From: an uncultured Gammaproteobacteria bacterium
GTDB taxonomy: Bacteria; Pseudomonadota; Gammaproteobacteria; Ga0077536
Length of the DNA: 56,230 nucleotides
Assembly: GCA_938075585.1 (NCBI GenBank)
Contig: CALJHG010000003.1
Coordinates: forward strand, 1 to 56,230
Reading direction: 5' to 3'
Part shown: one piece after another, positions 26,930 through 34,788 of the stretch
How the letters are laid out: every line of letters starts with the position of its first letter
How positions within the stretch are numbered: the stretch's first letter is position 1
The notes under the pieces: model-generated
Told to the model about the DNA's origin: nothing
Seen by the model: only the letters and a program-made list of their open reading frames with translations
Databases searched by the model: none
Program-made: the position numbers and the translations under genes

Positions 26930-28273
26930 ATGAAAAAGACATATGAGAATGCTGAAAAAGCGCTAGCTGGATTGCTAACAGACGGTCTAACGATAGCAGC
27001 GGGTGGGTTTGGGTTGTGCGGTATTCCAGAAAATTTAATCGGAGCAGTTGTAAATTCAAACATTAAAAATATCACTATTGTAGGTAACAACGCCGGAGTA
27101 GACGACTTTGGAATGGGCCTACTCCTAAAAAATCGACAGGTTAAGAAGGTCATAGCTTCATATGTTGGCGAAAATAAGGAATTTGAAAGACAAGTATTAG
27201 CTGGGGAACTAGAACTATAATTAAATCCTCAAGGAACTTTAGCCGAACGACTCCGAGCCGGAGGGGCCGGGATCCCTGGGTTTTTCACGCGAACCGCTGC
27301 GGGCACTAAGCTAGCTGAGGGAAAGGAAACAAAGATTTTTGATGGGATTGATTACGTAATGGAAACGGGCATAAAGGCAGATGTATCTATTGTGAAAGCG
27401 TGGAAAGGTGACCCTGAAGGTAACTTAATCTATAGAAAGACAGCAAGGAACTTCAATCCGATGATTGCCACTTGCGGAAAGACCTGTGTGGCAGAAGTAG
27501 AAGAATTAGTAGGTACGGGCGAGCTTGATCCTGACCAAATTCATACGCCTGGGATTTACATTAACCGAATTTTTCAGGGGCACAATTACGAGAAACGAAT
27601 AGAATTCCCGACTACAGCTGAATCAGATACTAAAGGGGTATCGGTTGGACGTGAGCTTATGGCACAAAGAGCTGCTAAAGAGCTAAAAGATGGGTTTTAT
27701 GTCAACCTAGGGATAGGTATACCGACACTAGTTGCTAATCACGTCCCTGAAAATATTGATATTACGTTGCAGTCTGAAAATGGTCTGCTGGGCATCGGCC
27801 CTTTCCCCGAACAAAGTGAAATAGATGCAGATTTAATAAATGCTGGGAAACAGACTATATCAGCTAACACCGGGGCAAGCTTTTTTTCTAGCGCGGAATC
27901 ATTTGCAATGATCAGAGGCGGTCACGTTGATATCTCGATTTTAGGCGGCCTAGAAGTGGGCGCAAATGGAGATCTTGCTAATTTCATGGTTCCTGGAAAA
28001 ATGATTAAAGGTCCTGGGGGTGCTATGGACCTGGTATCAGGCGTAAAACGGGTAGTAGTACTTCTCGAGCATACTGCAAAAGACGGCAGTCCAAAGATAC
28101 TAGATGAATGTTCTCTTCCTGTCACCGGAAAAAATGTCGTAGATCTGATCATCACGGATCTATGTGTCTTTGAAGTCTTGCCGGATGGGGAAGGACTAAA
28201 GCTCGTGGAGCTCCACGCCGGAGTTAGCCTAGACGACGTGGTCGCCAAAACAGGTTGCCAATTTTCTATGTAA
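26930..28273 (+). pseudogene. single-chain 3-oxoacid CoA-transferase (SCOT), interrupted by one in-frame TAA
   Basis: SCOT moves CoA between succinyl-CoA and acetoacetate. The 448 codons read as subunit A followed without a break by subunit B, like fused SCOT enzymes. The first part has GGFGLCGIPENLI and VGNNAGVDDFGMG, and the end of domain A shows DQIHTPGIY. Domain B has NLGIGIPTLVANHVP and the catalytic Glu in LQSENGLLG (codon 283). Codon 97 (27218-27220) is TAA, but the same frame continues at once with LNPQGTLAERLRAGGAG, which the family expects; the expected residue there is usually Glu (GAA). So a single base change explains the break. It reads as 26930-27220 plus a possible restart at ATG 27359 (to 28273), though a restart would lose about 46 residues of domain A. 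A recent pseudogene, sequencing error or readthrough are the options. Confidence 0.85.
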
Positions 28274-28633
28274 ATTAAGCGAATCTAGGCTAGTTCTGGC
28301 ACTGTGGGCAATCTTGAAAAGCGCCATACCAAGACTTCGGGTAAGCCCCAACTTTTGAGCTAGTTAATAGAATAGCCTCTTTAGCTAACTAGGTTAAGCG
28401 TAAATCTGGGCTGGTTTGAACCTAAGTGTGCCCTCAATATTTATGACAATACAAGAGAGGCCTGAAGAAATGCCCTACCAATGCCTAATCCTATCATCAA
28501 AACAAGATATCCAACTCGGTAAGTTAAATTAGAACTGAAGTCGGTCGTTTAATTAACAATGTCGCGTGCGGCGAAGTCTCAAACAGGCTAAGATTACTCT
28601 TTATGAAAATTACTTGTGTGATATTCGGGGAGT
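28274..28633 (+). other. 360-bp non-coding stretch before the first dimethylformamidase-like pair
   Basis: I find no convincing gene here. There is an inverted repeat CTAGTTA/TAACTAG (28360-28366 and 28386-28392, 19-nt loop) with no T run. A 29-codon reading frame at 28443-28532 has no ribosome site or recognisable similarity. The control region of the downstream operon should be in this stretch, but no clear -35/-10 pair is visible. Confidence 0.5.
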
Positions 28634-28639
28634 GTGGGA

Positions 28640-28960
28640 ATGGAGAAAAATCTTGGAGAAAAATTTATATCATCTTCTAACGACAGGGAACTTATAGCCG
28701 AGTTTAAACGAAATCCAATCGGTCACCACAGCCCTGAGCTACAAAGACTTCTCACTCAATTTCGTGGTATCCCCATGAAAGATAAATTCTGCTTGCTGGT
28801 CATTCAACCAAATCGACTTTGGCAACTTGCCAAGACATCCGGAGTGCCTGGAAAGCCAGTACAGAAATTACCAAAAACCTTCAGCAACCAATCCGATGCG
28901 GAGTGGTATATCTTCCGTAAAAGATGGAAGTCTTTAACGGGAGAGACACTCAAACCTTAA
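28640..28960 (+). CDS. N,N-dimethylformamidase alpha (small) subunit-like, copy 1
   Basis: A 106-residue basic protein directly upstream of a large protein of the dimethylformamidase beta family. In characterised DMFases (dmfA1A2) a small alpha subunit of about 15 kDa is encoded just before the beta subunit and is needed for a stable enzyme. The C-terminal half follows the pattern shared with the second copy: PELQRLLTQFRGIPM, then a Trp-containing strand, then SDAEWYIFRKRWKSL. I use ATG 28640 because GGGGAG lies 7 bp before it; GTG 28634 is an alternative. It is shorter than copy 2 (140 aa). Assignment rests on context plus weak similarity. Confidence 0.7.
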   Translation: MEKNLGEKFISSSNDRELIAEFKRNPIGHHSPELQRLLTQFRGIPMKDKFCLLVIQPNRLWQLAKTSGVPGKPVQKLPKTFSNQSDAEWYIFRKRWKSLTGETLKP

Positions 28961-29018
28961 ACAACTTAGTAGAGACCGTCGAGGTTTATTCAGTAAAAAA
29001 TTATGGGGGCCTTTTAAA

Positions 29019-31286
29019 ATGACGATGAAGATAACTGCTTACGCAGACCGAACTAGTGTCGCACCAGAAGAATCAATTAACTTCATGGTTAACTGTCAGG
29101 CCAACTCCTTTAAGGCCGACTTCGTCAAACTAATATGCGGCGATCTAAATCCGGACGGACCAGGATATAAAGAACGTCCGATCAAAACAAAAGCGAATGG
29201 AACCTACCCGGGTAAACGGCAGGTTATTCATGCGGGCTCCTTTATACAATTAGAAGAAAGTGAACATTTTAATTCTCTAGAAAGCTTCACATTACAGGCG
29301 TTTATTTGGCCAACACTGCCGGAAAACGGTAAGCAGGTAATTATAGGGAATTGGTCCCAACGGAATTCAAACGGAGCCGATCTCTCGCTTGGGGCCCAAA
29401 ACTCCGGTCTAATGCTAACACTCGGATTTGGAAAAGGTAAGCTGGAAGAATTTTCGACAGGAAAAAGCTTCTTGCCCAGGAACTGGTACTTCGTAAGCGC
29501 TACTTACGATGCAAAAACGAAAAGCGTGTCCTTAACGCAAGAAGCATTACATAATCACGCAAAAATTAATGATTCGGCTAAAAAGAAATATAAAGTCCAC
29601 AATCATGGGATGAAAAACTGCGAACGAATGGCAACTATAGGCGCTAAATTCCTCAAACTAGATAAAAATAGAACTGTTTGTCAGAATCACTTCAACGGTA
29701 AAATAGATAGTCCTGCTATTGCATCTAGAGCTCTAAATGCTATGGAAATAGAGCAACTGAAACACCGCCAAAATCAAAGCTTAATGTCAACAGACGTTTT
29801 AGCCGCGTGGGACTTTTCAAAAAACATTAAATCCGTGAATGTTTCTGATGTATCTAGCAATCGTATTAACGGAAAGCTTGTCAACATGCCGGTGCGTGGA
29901 ATGACCGGATGGAATTGGGATGGCGACGAAATGAACTGGAGTCATGCACCACATCAGTATGGAGCGATACACTTTCATGACGATGATGTGCATGACGCAG
30001 GATGGGAGGTAGACGTTACACTTAAAATCCCAAAAGGTCTGAAAAGTGGTTTATATGCGGCTAGATTACGATGCGGTAACAATCTAGAAGAAGAAGACTA
30101 TGTACCATTTGCCGTTCTACCTCCTAAAGGGAAAGCTACAGCAAAAATTTGTTTTCTACTGCCCACAGCTAGTTATATGGCTTACGCTAATGAGCACATG
30201 GGGACCGATGCACCTATCGCCCAATTACTAGCCGGACGATTGGTCGAACACCAGCACCAAGATCTCTACAGGAACGAGCATCGAGAGTATGGTCCCAGCT
30301 GTTACGACGTGCATACTGATGGATCCGGAGTATGCTATTCGTCCCGTTTGCGACCTATACTGAATATGCGTCCAAAGTATAAAAGCTGGCTTGGTGGGAA
30401 AGGGTCCACCCTTTGGCAATTTAATGCTGATACACACATTATAAATTGGCTTGAAGCAATGAAATATGACTATGACGTAATCACAGACGAAGAACTACAC
30501 TATGAGGGAGTTGACTGTTTAGAGCGATACAAAGTTGTACTATCCTCATCGCACCCTGAATATCATTCAAAAGAAATGTGGGACGCGATGGCTACCTACC
30601 AAGATAGAGGTGGTCGCCTAATGTATCTTGGCGCAAATGGTTGGTACTGGCGTATTGCCTTCCACGAGGAGGCAGACGGAATCATAGAGGTACGAAGAGC
30701 TGAAGGAGGCATTCGAGGGTGGGAGGCGCAAACTGGAGAGTATTATCATTCCTTTACTGGGGAATATGGTGGCCTCTGGCGAAGAAATGGCCGCGCGCCG
30801 CAAAAAATCGTCGGATCGGGTTTTACTGCACAAGGTTTTGACATTTCCTCATTTTATACTCGAAAACCGGATAGCTTTAAAAAACCTGTCAAATGGATAA
30901 TGTCAGGAGTGAAGCCTGACGAAAAAATTGGAGACTTTGGACTCGTCGGAGGAGGTGCTGCTGGGCTTGAGCTGGATAGAGCTGATGTAAGCTTAGGCAC
31001 CCACCCAGACGCTTACGTCCTCGCTTCGTCCGAAGACCATACCGATCTTTACCTACTTGTTTGTGAAGAGCTACTAATTAACTATCCAGGGCTTGGTGGA
31101 CAGGAAAACCCACTGGTCAGAGCTGACCTGGTCTTTTACGAGACCGACAATGGGGGAGGTGTATTCTCAACTAGCTCAATAGCATGGTCAGGCTCACTTT
31201 CCCATAATAATTACAAGAATAATGTCTCTAAAATTACTAAAAACGTGTTGGATCGTTTTGTGAAAAATGGCCCAATAATCGACTAA
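29019..31286 (+). CDS. N,N-dimethylformamidase beta (large) subunit-like, copy 1
   Basis: A 755-residue protein of the DMFase beta family, which hydrolyses N,N-dimethylformamide to dimethylamine and formate using a mononuclear iron. Domains in order: an N-terminal Ig-like region (1-65), a LamG/concanavalin-like domain (about 70-245), then a glutamine-amidotransferase-like core. The known iron site uses two Tyr and a Glu with a nearby His. Here SHPEY gives His512 and Glu514, and Tyr389 (SYMAYAN) and Tyr429 (SCYDVH) are conserved with copy 2 and spaced like the known ligands; that alignment is my inference. GLVGGGAAGLELDR near 641-654 is a further family block. There is no signal peptide. ATG 29019 follows a GGGGG ribosome site. 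The natural substrate is unknown. Confidence 0.82.
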   Translation: MTMKITAYADRTSVAPEESINFMVNCQANSFKADFVKLICGDLNPDGPGYKERPIKTKANGTYPGKRQVIHAGSFIQLEESEHFNSLESFTLQAFIWPTLPENGKQVIIGNWSQRNSNGADLSLGAQNSGLMLTLGFGKGKLEEFSTGKSFLPRNWYFVSATYDAKTKSVSLTQEALHNHAKINDSAKKKYKVHNHGMKNCERMATIGAKFLKLDKNRTVCQNHFNGKIDSPAIASRALNAMEIEQLKHRQNQSLMSTDVLAAWDFSKNIKSVNVSDVSSNRINGKLVNMPVRGMTGWNWDGDEMNWSHAPHQYGAIHFHDDDVHDAGWEVDVTLKIPKGLKSGLYAARLRCGNNLEEEDYVPFAVLPPKGKATAKICFLLPTASYMAYANEHMGTDAPIAQLLAGRLVEHQHQDLYRNEHREYGPSCYDVHTDGSGVCYSSRLRPILNMRPKYKSWLGGKGSTLWQFNADTHIINWLEAMKYDYDVITDEELHYEGVDCLERYKVVLSSSHPEYHSKEMWDAMATYQDRGGRLMYLGANGWYWRIAFHEEADGIIEVRRAEGGIRGWEAQTGEYYHSFTGEYGGLWRRNGRAPQKIVGSGFTAQGFDISSFYTRKPDSFKKPVKWIMSGVKPDEKIGDFGLVGGGAAGLELDRADVSLGTHPDAYVLASSEDHTDLYLLVCEELLINYPGLGGQENPLVRADLVFYETDNGGGVFSTSSIAWSGSLSHNNYKNNVSKITKNVLDRFVKNGPIID

Positions 31287-31294
31287 AATTATCT

Positions 31295-31312
31295 CCAGTA
31301 GACTGGTTTTTT
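31295..31312 (+). terminator. weak intrinsic terminator of DMFase operon 1
   Basis: A short CCAG/CTGG stem with a TAGA loop is followed directly by six T, 9 bp after the stop codon. The stem is short, so termination would be partial. Confidence 0.4.
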
Positions 31313-31368
31313 CTATTTTGGAGAACCAGCTAGTACAATTTGGAAAGACACTTGTTCTATTTTATATG

Positions 31369-31396
31369 TTGCGACGCATCATGCCGCTTGTATAAT
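31369..31396 (+). promoter_or_regulatory. promoter of small RNA 1
   Basis: TTGCGA (31369-31374) and TATAAT (31391-31396) are separated by 16 bp, close to the sigma-70 consensus. No protein gene follows on this strand before a strong terminator. The -35 region and spacer start (GTTGCGACGCATCAT) resemble those of the second unit (GTTGCGGCGCACCAT), suggesting duplication. Confidence 0.72.
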
Positions 31397-31402
31397 ACAC
31401 AT

Positions 31403-31485
31403 CCCTATTAGTAATTCGATCTCCCCTCGAATCTAATTCTGGGACCTCCCAAAAAGCCGGAACTCAATGTTCCGGCTTTTTTTTG
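31403..31485 (+). ncRNA. candidate small RNA 1 with C-rich (anti-Shine-Dalgarno) loop
   Basis: The unit runs from a good promoter to a strong intrinsic terminator and is about 83 nt long. It contains a perfect 6-bp hairpin ATTCGA/TCGAAT (31414-31432) whose 7-nt loop is TCTCCCC, then an unpaired GACCTCCC (31443-31450) just before the terminator stem. Repeated CCUCCC in loops and linkers is the hallmark of C-rich small RNAs that pair with ribosome-binding sites. The transcription start is estimated from the -10 box. On the opposite strand the same loops would read GGGGAG. I know of no named family with this sequence. Confidence 0.62.
31451..31485 (+). terminator. strong intrinsic terminator of small RNA 1
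   Basis: The stem AAAAGCCGGAAC/GTTCCGGCTTTT closes a TCAAT loop and ends in a run of eight T. The stem is flanked by A on the left, so it could also act on the opposite strand. Confidence 0.92.
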
Positions 31486-31553
31486 GTGCAGGCTGTTCCA
31501 TTTTAGAGCAGCTAAGTTTCCCATACGGAAATACTCATTTTCAATTTAGCATG

Positions 31554-31582
31554 TTGCGGCGCACCATTCAGAAAGGTAAAGT
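31554..31582 (+). promoter_or_regulatory. promoter of small RNA 2
   Basis: TTGCGG (31554-31559) and TAAAGT (31577-31582) with a 17-bp spacer. The sequence around the -35 box is close to that of the first unit. Confidence 0.55.
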
Positions 31583-31588
31583 ACATGC

Positions 31589-31705
31589 ATCTAGAAGATG
31601 CTTGAACCTCCCCTTCAGCGCTTTTAGAAACACTTGAGTAACTTGACCTCCCCTTCAATTTATTCAAGTCTCCCTAAAACCGGACCTCCTTGGTCCGGTT
31701 TTTTT
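31589..31705 (+). ncRNA. candidate small RNA 2 with repeated CCTCCCC loops
   Basis: About 117 nt from the estimated start to the terminator. It opens at a tight hairpin GCATCT-AGA-AGATGC (31587-31601, so the real start may be slightly upstream). Next comes a hairpin TTGAA/TTCAG whose loop is CCTCCCC (31602-31618). A third segment repeats this, TTGA-CCTCCCCT-TCAA (31643-31658), with an alternative longer stem ACTTGA/TCAAGT (31641-31669). TCTCCC follows at 31669-31674, and the terminator loop itself carries CCTCC. Five C-rich elements in one transcript make chance unlikely. No reading frame of interest is present. Confidence 0.58.
31677..31705 (+). terminator. strong intrinsic terminator of small RNA 2 (probably bidirectional)
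   Basis: The stem AAACCGGACC/GGTCCGGTTT closes a TCCTT loop and is followed by a T run to 31705. On the minus strand the same stem ends in TTTT and lies 17 bp past the stop of the KdsC-like gene, so it may end that transcript too. Confidence 0.92.
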
Positions 31706-31721
31706 ATTAGTCCTGACCGTA

Positions 31722-32240
31722 TTAAGTGGCCAAGGCGTTCAAAATAATAGAACAAAACTCTTCTACAACCCCATGACCACTATTTTTGGAAGAAGTAAGA
31801 GTAGCTGTGGAAATAACCTCCTTGGGAGCATCGGCAGAACACACCGAGATTCCTACCGATGACATACATTCAAGATCTTTAATATTACTGCTTATAAAAC
31901 TCATCTCTTTCATGGGCAAGACCCATTCGTTACTCAAACTTTTTAACAATGTGTACTTATTAGACACGTTAGTATAATACTCACAAAATGGCAGATTTTT
32001 AATCCATTTTCGGGTTGGCTCGTCGTCGCTGGTATTTATTATGCAGAGCCGAATACCCTTTTTTTCAATCAACTTCATCGCATCTACATCATGTGCAAAA
32101 AAACGTTTTGCACAAATCCCTTCGGCACTGAAATAAACGGTCCCATCAGTTAATATTCGATCAACATCTATAACTAATACCTTAAGAACTCTCAGTTTAG
32201 GAGATATGTGTTCTATCAACATACTCAATTTCACCTTCAA
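31722..32240 (-). CDS. KdsC-like HAD phosphatase, divergent
   Basis: A 172-residue HAD-superfamily protein of the KdsC/CMP-sialate-synthase-C-terminal type, without a cap domain. Motif I is VLVIDVDRILTDGTVYF with nucleophile Asp25 and general acid Asp27. KdsC normally has a Gly where this has Arg28. Motif II is IINTSDDE, motif III is likely NKYTLL, and motif IV is FISSNIKDLECM where KdsC has GDDxxD. SSNIKD still fits the loose HAD motif IV. No KDO or LPS genes are adjacent, so an LPS role is doubtful; activity may be altered. It is monocistronic and backs on to the small-RNA region. Confidence 0.72.
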   Translation of the reverse strand: MKVKLSMLIEHISPKLRVLKVLVIDVDRILTDGTVYFSAEGICAKRFFAHDVDAMKLIEKKGIRLCIINTSDDEPTRKWIKNLPFCEYYTNVSNKYTLLKSLSNEWVLPMKEMSFISSNIKDLECMSSVGISVCSADAPKEVISTATLTSSKNSGHGVVEEFCSIILNALAT

Positions 32241-32282
32241 GAATTATCTAAAAACACATCATACAGCGTGAATACAATATAT

Positions 32283-32795
32283 TTACCAATGACTGGTGCC
32301 CGGTCCACCTTTAATCGGACCTAAGATATCCTTCGTAATCCAACCACCATAAAATTCGCCAGGCTGAGCCTGAACCGGTTCCGTATCCAAGAAACAATTT
32401 AAAACTCTCGGATAAAAAGAAGCATAACCTTTTAACAATTCAAAACCGTCCGATGGATCTTCGTAAGACCAACCCGCTATCACCTCTATTTCACCACCTG
32501 TGTATATTAAATAGCTGGCTGATCCTTTCCATTCACACCATGAAGAGTGTTCGATTTTCCTTAAAAAAGTCCAGTCAATAGATGAATGCGGTAGATAATA
32601 AACAGGGGGAGAGGCTGTTTCGATAACTCTGAGTGCAGATAACGTTTCCGCAATCAATCCTTTACTCGAAATTACACGAACCTGTTTAACCGAGCATTCA
32701 ATCCGCGGAGGTCTTGGATAGTCCCAAACAGACTCCTGTTGAATTCCGGGCTCGTCGGCAAAAGGCGGCCTCGAAGACCCGTCATATTCCCACAT
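32283..32795 (-). CDS. DUF427 domain protein
   Basis: A 170-residue protein with the DUF427 core: RPPRIECSVKQVRVI, ETASPPVYYLPHSSIDW, EWKGSASYLIY, and IAGWSYEDPSDGFELLKGYASFYP. DUF427 proteins are small beta-rich cytoplasmic proteins with no assigned reaction. It lies upstream of the KdsC-like gene on the same strand (42 bp) and is divergent from the formamidase-like gene, sharing a control region of 124 bp with it. Confidence 0.87.
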   Translation of the reverse strand: MWEYDGSSRPPFADEPGIQQESVWDYPRPPRIECSVKQVRVISSKGLIAETLSALRVIETASPPVYYLPHSSIDWTFLRKIEHSSWCEWKGSASYLIYTGGEIEVIAGWSYEDPSDGFELLKGYASFYPRVLNCFLDTEPVQAQPGEFYGGWITKDILGPIKGGPGTSHW

Positions 32796-32919
32796 ATCAA
32801 TTTATACTCGCTGATGTTGGCCTCAGTCGACACTTATTGTATTCAAATTCATTGAATATTAAAGTTGGTTTTAAAACTTGTCGCAATTTCGGCAGATATC
32901 AATTGAGGGGGAAGAACTA

Positions 32920-33930
32920 ATGAAGATTTTAAAAAGAGGGAAAGTCCAAAAATATGCTTTCGACAATCGCGATGAGCCTTGCCTATACGTGGAATCGGGC
33001 GAAACTTTTCAAGTCGAAACAGACGATGCTCTGTCCGGCATGATATCGGACGATTCCGACGATCCAACTATCCAAGGGTTTAGTGGTAAGCACTTTTCGG
33101 AGTTAGCAGATGCAACTCCCGGCCTATTCAATCCAGTTGTCGGTCCTATTTTTATTGAAGGATGTCACTCAGGCGATGTTGTCGCAGTAGATATCGACTG
33201 GGTGGATCCTTGGCGTTACGGATTCTCCGGAATTTTACCGAAGATTGGCCCTCTAGGAGACTCGCTCCGTTATCACGAATGTACCGAAGGTCATGTTCAG
33301 GTGATAGAGCACCTCAAAGGACCAAGTGGGTTTACCAGAGATGGCACAGCGAAATACTCTGAAAACCTGAGCTGGCCTCTTGAACCATTTGTGGGCACAT
33401 TAGCTACCGCACCCGAACGCGAGGTGTTTACATCAGTGCTTGGACAAGGTCCGTTCGGTGGCAACATTGATTGTAGAGATGTTTGTGCCGGTCATACTAT
33501 TTATCTGAACTCTTATAATGAAGGTGGTCTCCTCTATATAGGCGATGTGCACGGCGGACAGGGGGATACAGAATTTACCGGTATTGCTGATGAGACTCGA
33601 GCCACGGTCCAACTCTCCTGTAGAGTGATTTCTAATAAACGCCTACCCTGTGTCAGAATAGAAAAGCCTGAAAGTATTGTAGCTATAGGTATTAATTTGC
33701 CAATGGAGCATGCGGTCTACGACGCGACGGATAACTTAATGCAATGGCTGGCAGATGAATATGAAGTACCGCCGAAAGACCTGTATATTCGTATGTCCTG
33801 TGACCCTGCTTTTAGGATCCGAACTTACCAGATGGTGCGTCTTCAAACCATTCAACACGTTGTAGGCGCAGAATATCCCAAAAGTAGGTTGTTCGATGCC
33901 ATTAATTCCCCTACTAAGGTTAACAGATGA
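32920..33930 (+). CDS. acetamidase/formamidase family protein
   Basis: A 336-residue member of the FmdA/AmdA family, which hydrolyses formamide or short amides to the acid and ammonia. Typical segments are VGPIFIEGCHSGDVVAVDI, GPFGGNIDCRDVCAGHTIYL, GGLLYIGDVHGGQGDTE and the C-terminal MSCDPAFRIRTYQM. I choose ATG 32920, which follows GAGGGGGAAG; a TTG at 32878 would add 14 residues. Its stop overlaps the next start by 4 bp (ATGA), coupling it to an LLM-type oxidoreductase. Being near two DMFase-like operons, it could clear formamide or related products (inference). Confidence 0.87.
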   Translation: MKILKRGKVQKYAFDNRDEPCLYVESGETFQVETDDALSGMISDDSDDPTIQGFSGKHFSELADATPGLFNPVVGPIFIEGCHSGDVVAVDIDWVDPWRYGFSGILPKIGPLGDSLRYHECTEGHVQVIEHLKGPSGFTRDGTAKYSENLSWPLEPFVGTLATAPEREVFTSVLGQGPFGGNIDCRDVCAGHTIYLNSYNEGGLLYIGDVHGGQGDTEFTGIADETRATVQLSCRVISNKRLPCVRIEKPESIVAIGINLPMEHAVYDATDNLMQWLADEYEVPPKDLYIRMSCDPAFRIRTYQMVRLQTIQHVVGAEYPKSRLFDAINSPTKVNR

Positions 33931-34763
33931 AAATAGGCGTATCTCTCCCAGTCAGGGAGCTCAAAAATGATATCGTAGCGATCAAAGATTTTTGCCAGAC
34001 GGCAGAGCAGCTAGGCTACAATCACCTCCGCATTCCAGACCAGATCTTGAGGCCTGGAAACAAACATCTCCACGAACCCCTTACGCTAATGGCTTATCTT
34101 GCCGCCATTACGGAATCAATCGAGCTGACGCCTTCCGTCATTATATTGCCTGCACGACAGACTGTGTTAGTCGCTAAGCAAGCAGCAGAAATCGATGTCC
34201 TTTCCGGCGGAAGGCTCAGACTAGGGATAGGAGTTGGCGGCAGCGAAGAAGAATATGCTTTCTTAGGGGAAAACTTCAAAAATCGAGGAAAGCGGTGTGA
34301 CGAGCAAATGCGCTTACTAAAAGCACTTTGGACACAAGATCAGGTTACCTTTAATGGCGATTGGCACTCTATCTCAGATAGCGGCCTTAATCCCTTGCCG
34401 GTGCAAAGGCCAATACCTATGTGGATTGGAGCTAAGGCGTCCCCAAATAGCGCAGTAGTAAAACGGATTGCTACCCAATCTAACGGTTGGTTTGTCTTGT
34501 GCACTCCAGAAGAGTTTCCTAGATTACATGAGAAAATCACATCGTGCGCCGCTGTGGCAGGCCGCAATCCTCTCGAAATTGGGACAGAAGCTGGGGTCGC
34601 TGTGGTCGGACCACGAGAAGCTGAGTGGGAAGATCGAGTCAGAAAATGGAATGAGATAGGCTTATCTCATCTTTGCATCCGAACGCTAGGCGGAGACCTC
34701 TCGCCAAACCAGCATCTTGCTAAACTAGAAGAAGTATCTCAATGCTTAGTAAATTTATTTTAA
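33927..34763 (+). CDS. LLM-class flavin/F420-dependent oxidoreductase
   Basis: A 278-residue luciferase-like monooxygenase-fold protein. GYNHLRIPDQIL, TPSVIILPARQTVLVAKQ and GGRLRLGIGVGGSEEEYAFLG match the TIGR03619-type subgroup usually labelled F420-dependent; in proteobacteria FMN is equally possible. The start overlaps the formamidase-like stop by 4 bp. One could imagine oxidation of a nitrogenous compound before or after amide hydrolysis, but the substrate is not visible. Confidence 0.85.
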   Translation: MKIGVSLPVRELKNDIVAIKDFCQTAEQLGYNHLRIPDQILRPGNKHLHEPLTLMAYLAAITESIELTPSVIILPARQTVLVAKQAAEIDVLSGGRLRLGIGVGGSEEEYAFLGENFKNRGKRCDEQMRLLKALWTQDQVTFNGDWHSISDSGLNPLPVQRPIPMWIGAKASPNSAVVKRIATQSNGWFVLCTPEEFPRLHEKITSCAAVAGRNPLEIGTEAGVAVVGPREAEWEDRVRKWNEIGLSHLCIRTLGGDLSPNQHLAKLEEVSQCLVNLF

Positions 34764-34788
34764 ACAACTCAAATACAACGTCCTAAAG

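Noticed and set aside
27218-27220. Recoding of the SCOT stop as selenocysteine or pyrrolysine
   Set aside because: The codon is TAA; selenocysteine uses TGA and pyrrolysine TAG. The expected residue is Glu, not a redox residue.
26930-28273. SCOT as a frameshift or as two normal separate subunits
   Set aside because: Both parts are in the same frame and the residues between the stop and ATG 27359 belong to the middle of subunit A, so neither a frameshift nor natural subunit border explains the break.
28443-28532. 29-codon reading frame upstream of DMFase operon 1
   Set aside because: No ribosome site, no similarity and no sign of coding constraint.
31403-31705. CsrB/RsmZ-type CsrA-sponge RNA on the minus strand (loops would read GGGGAGG)
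   Set aside because: GGA in loops is attractive, but the good promoters and the long T tracts are on the plus strand. On the minus strand the KdsC-like transcript would meet a terminator first. Strand-specific RNA data would settle it.
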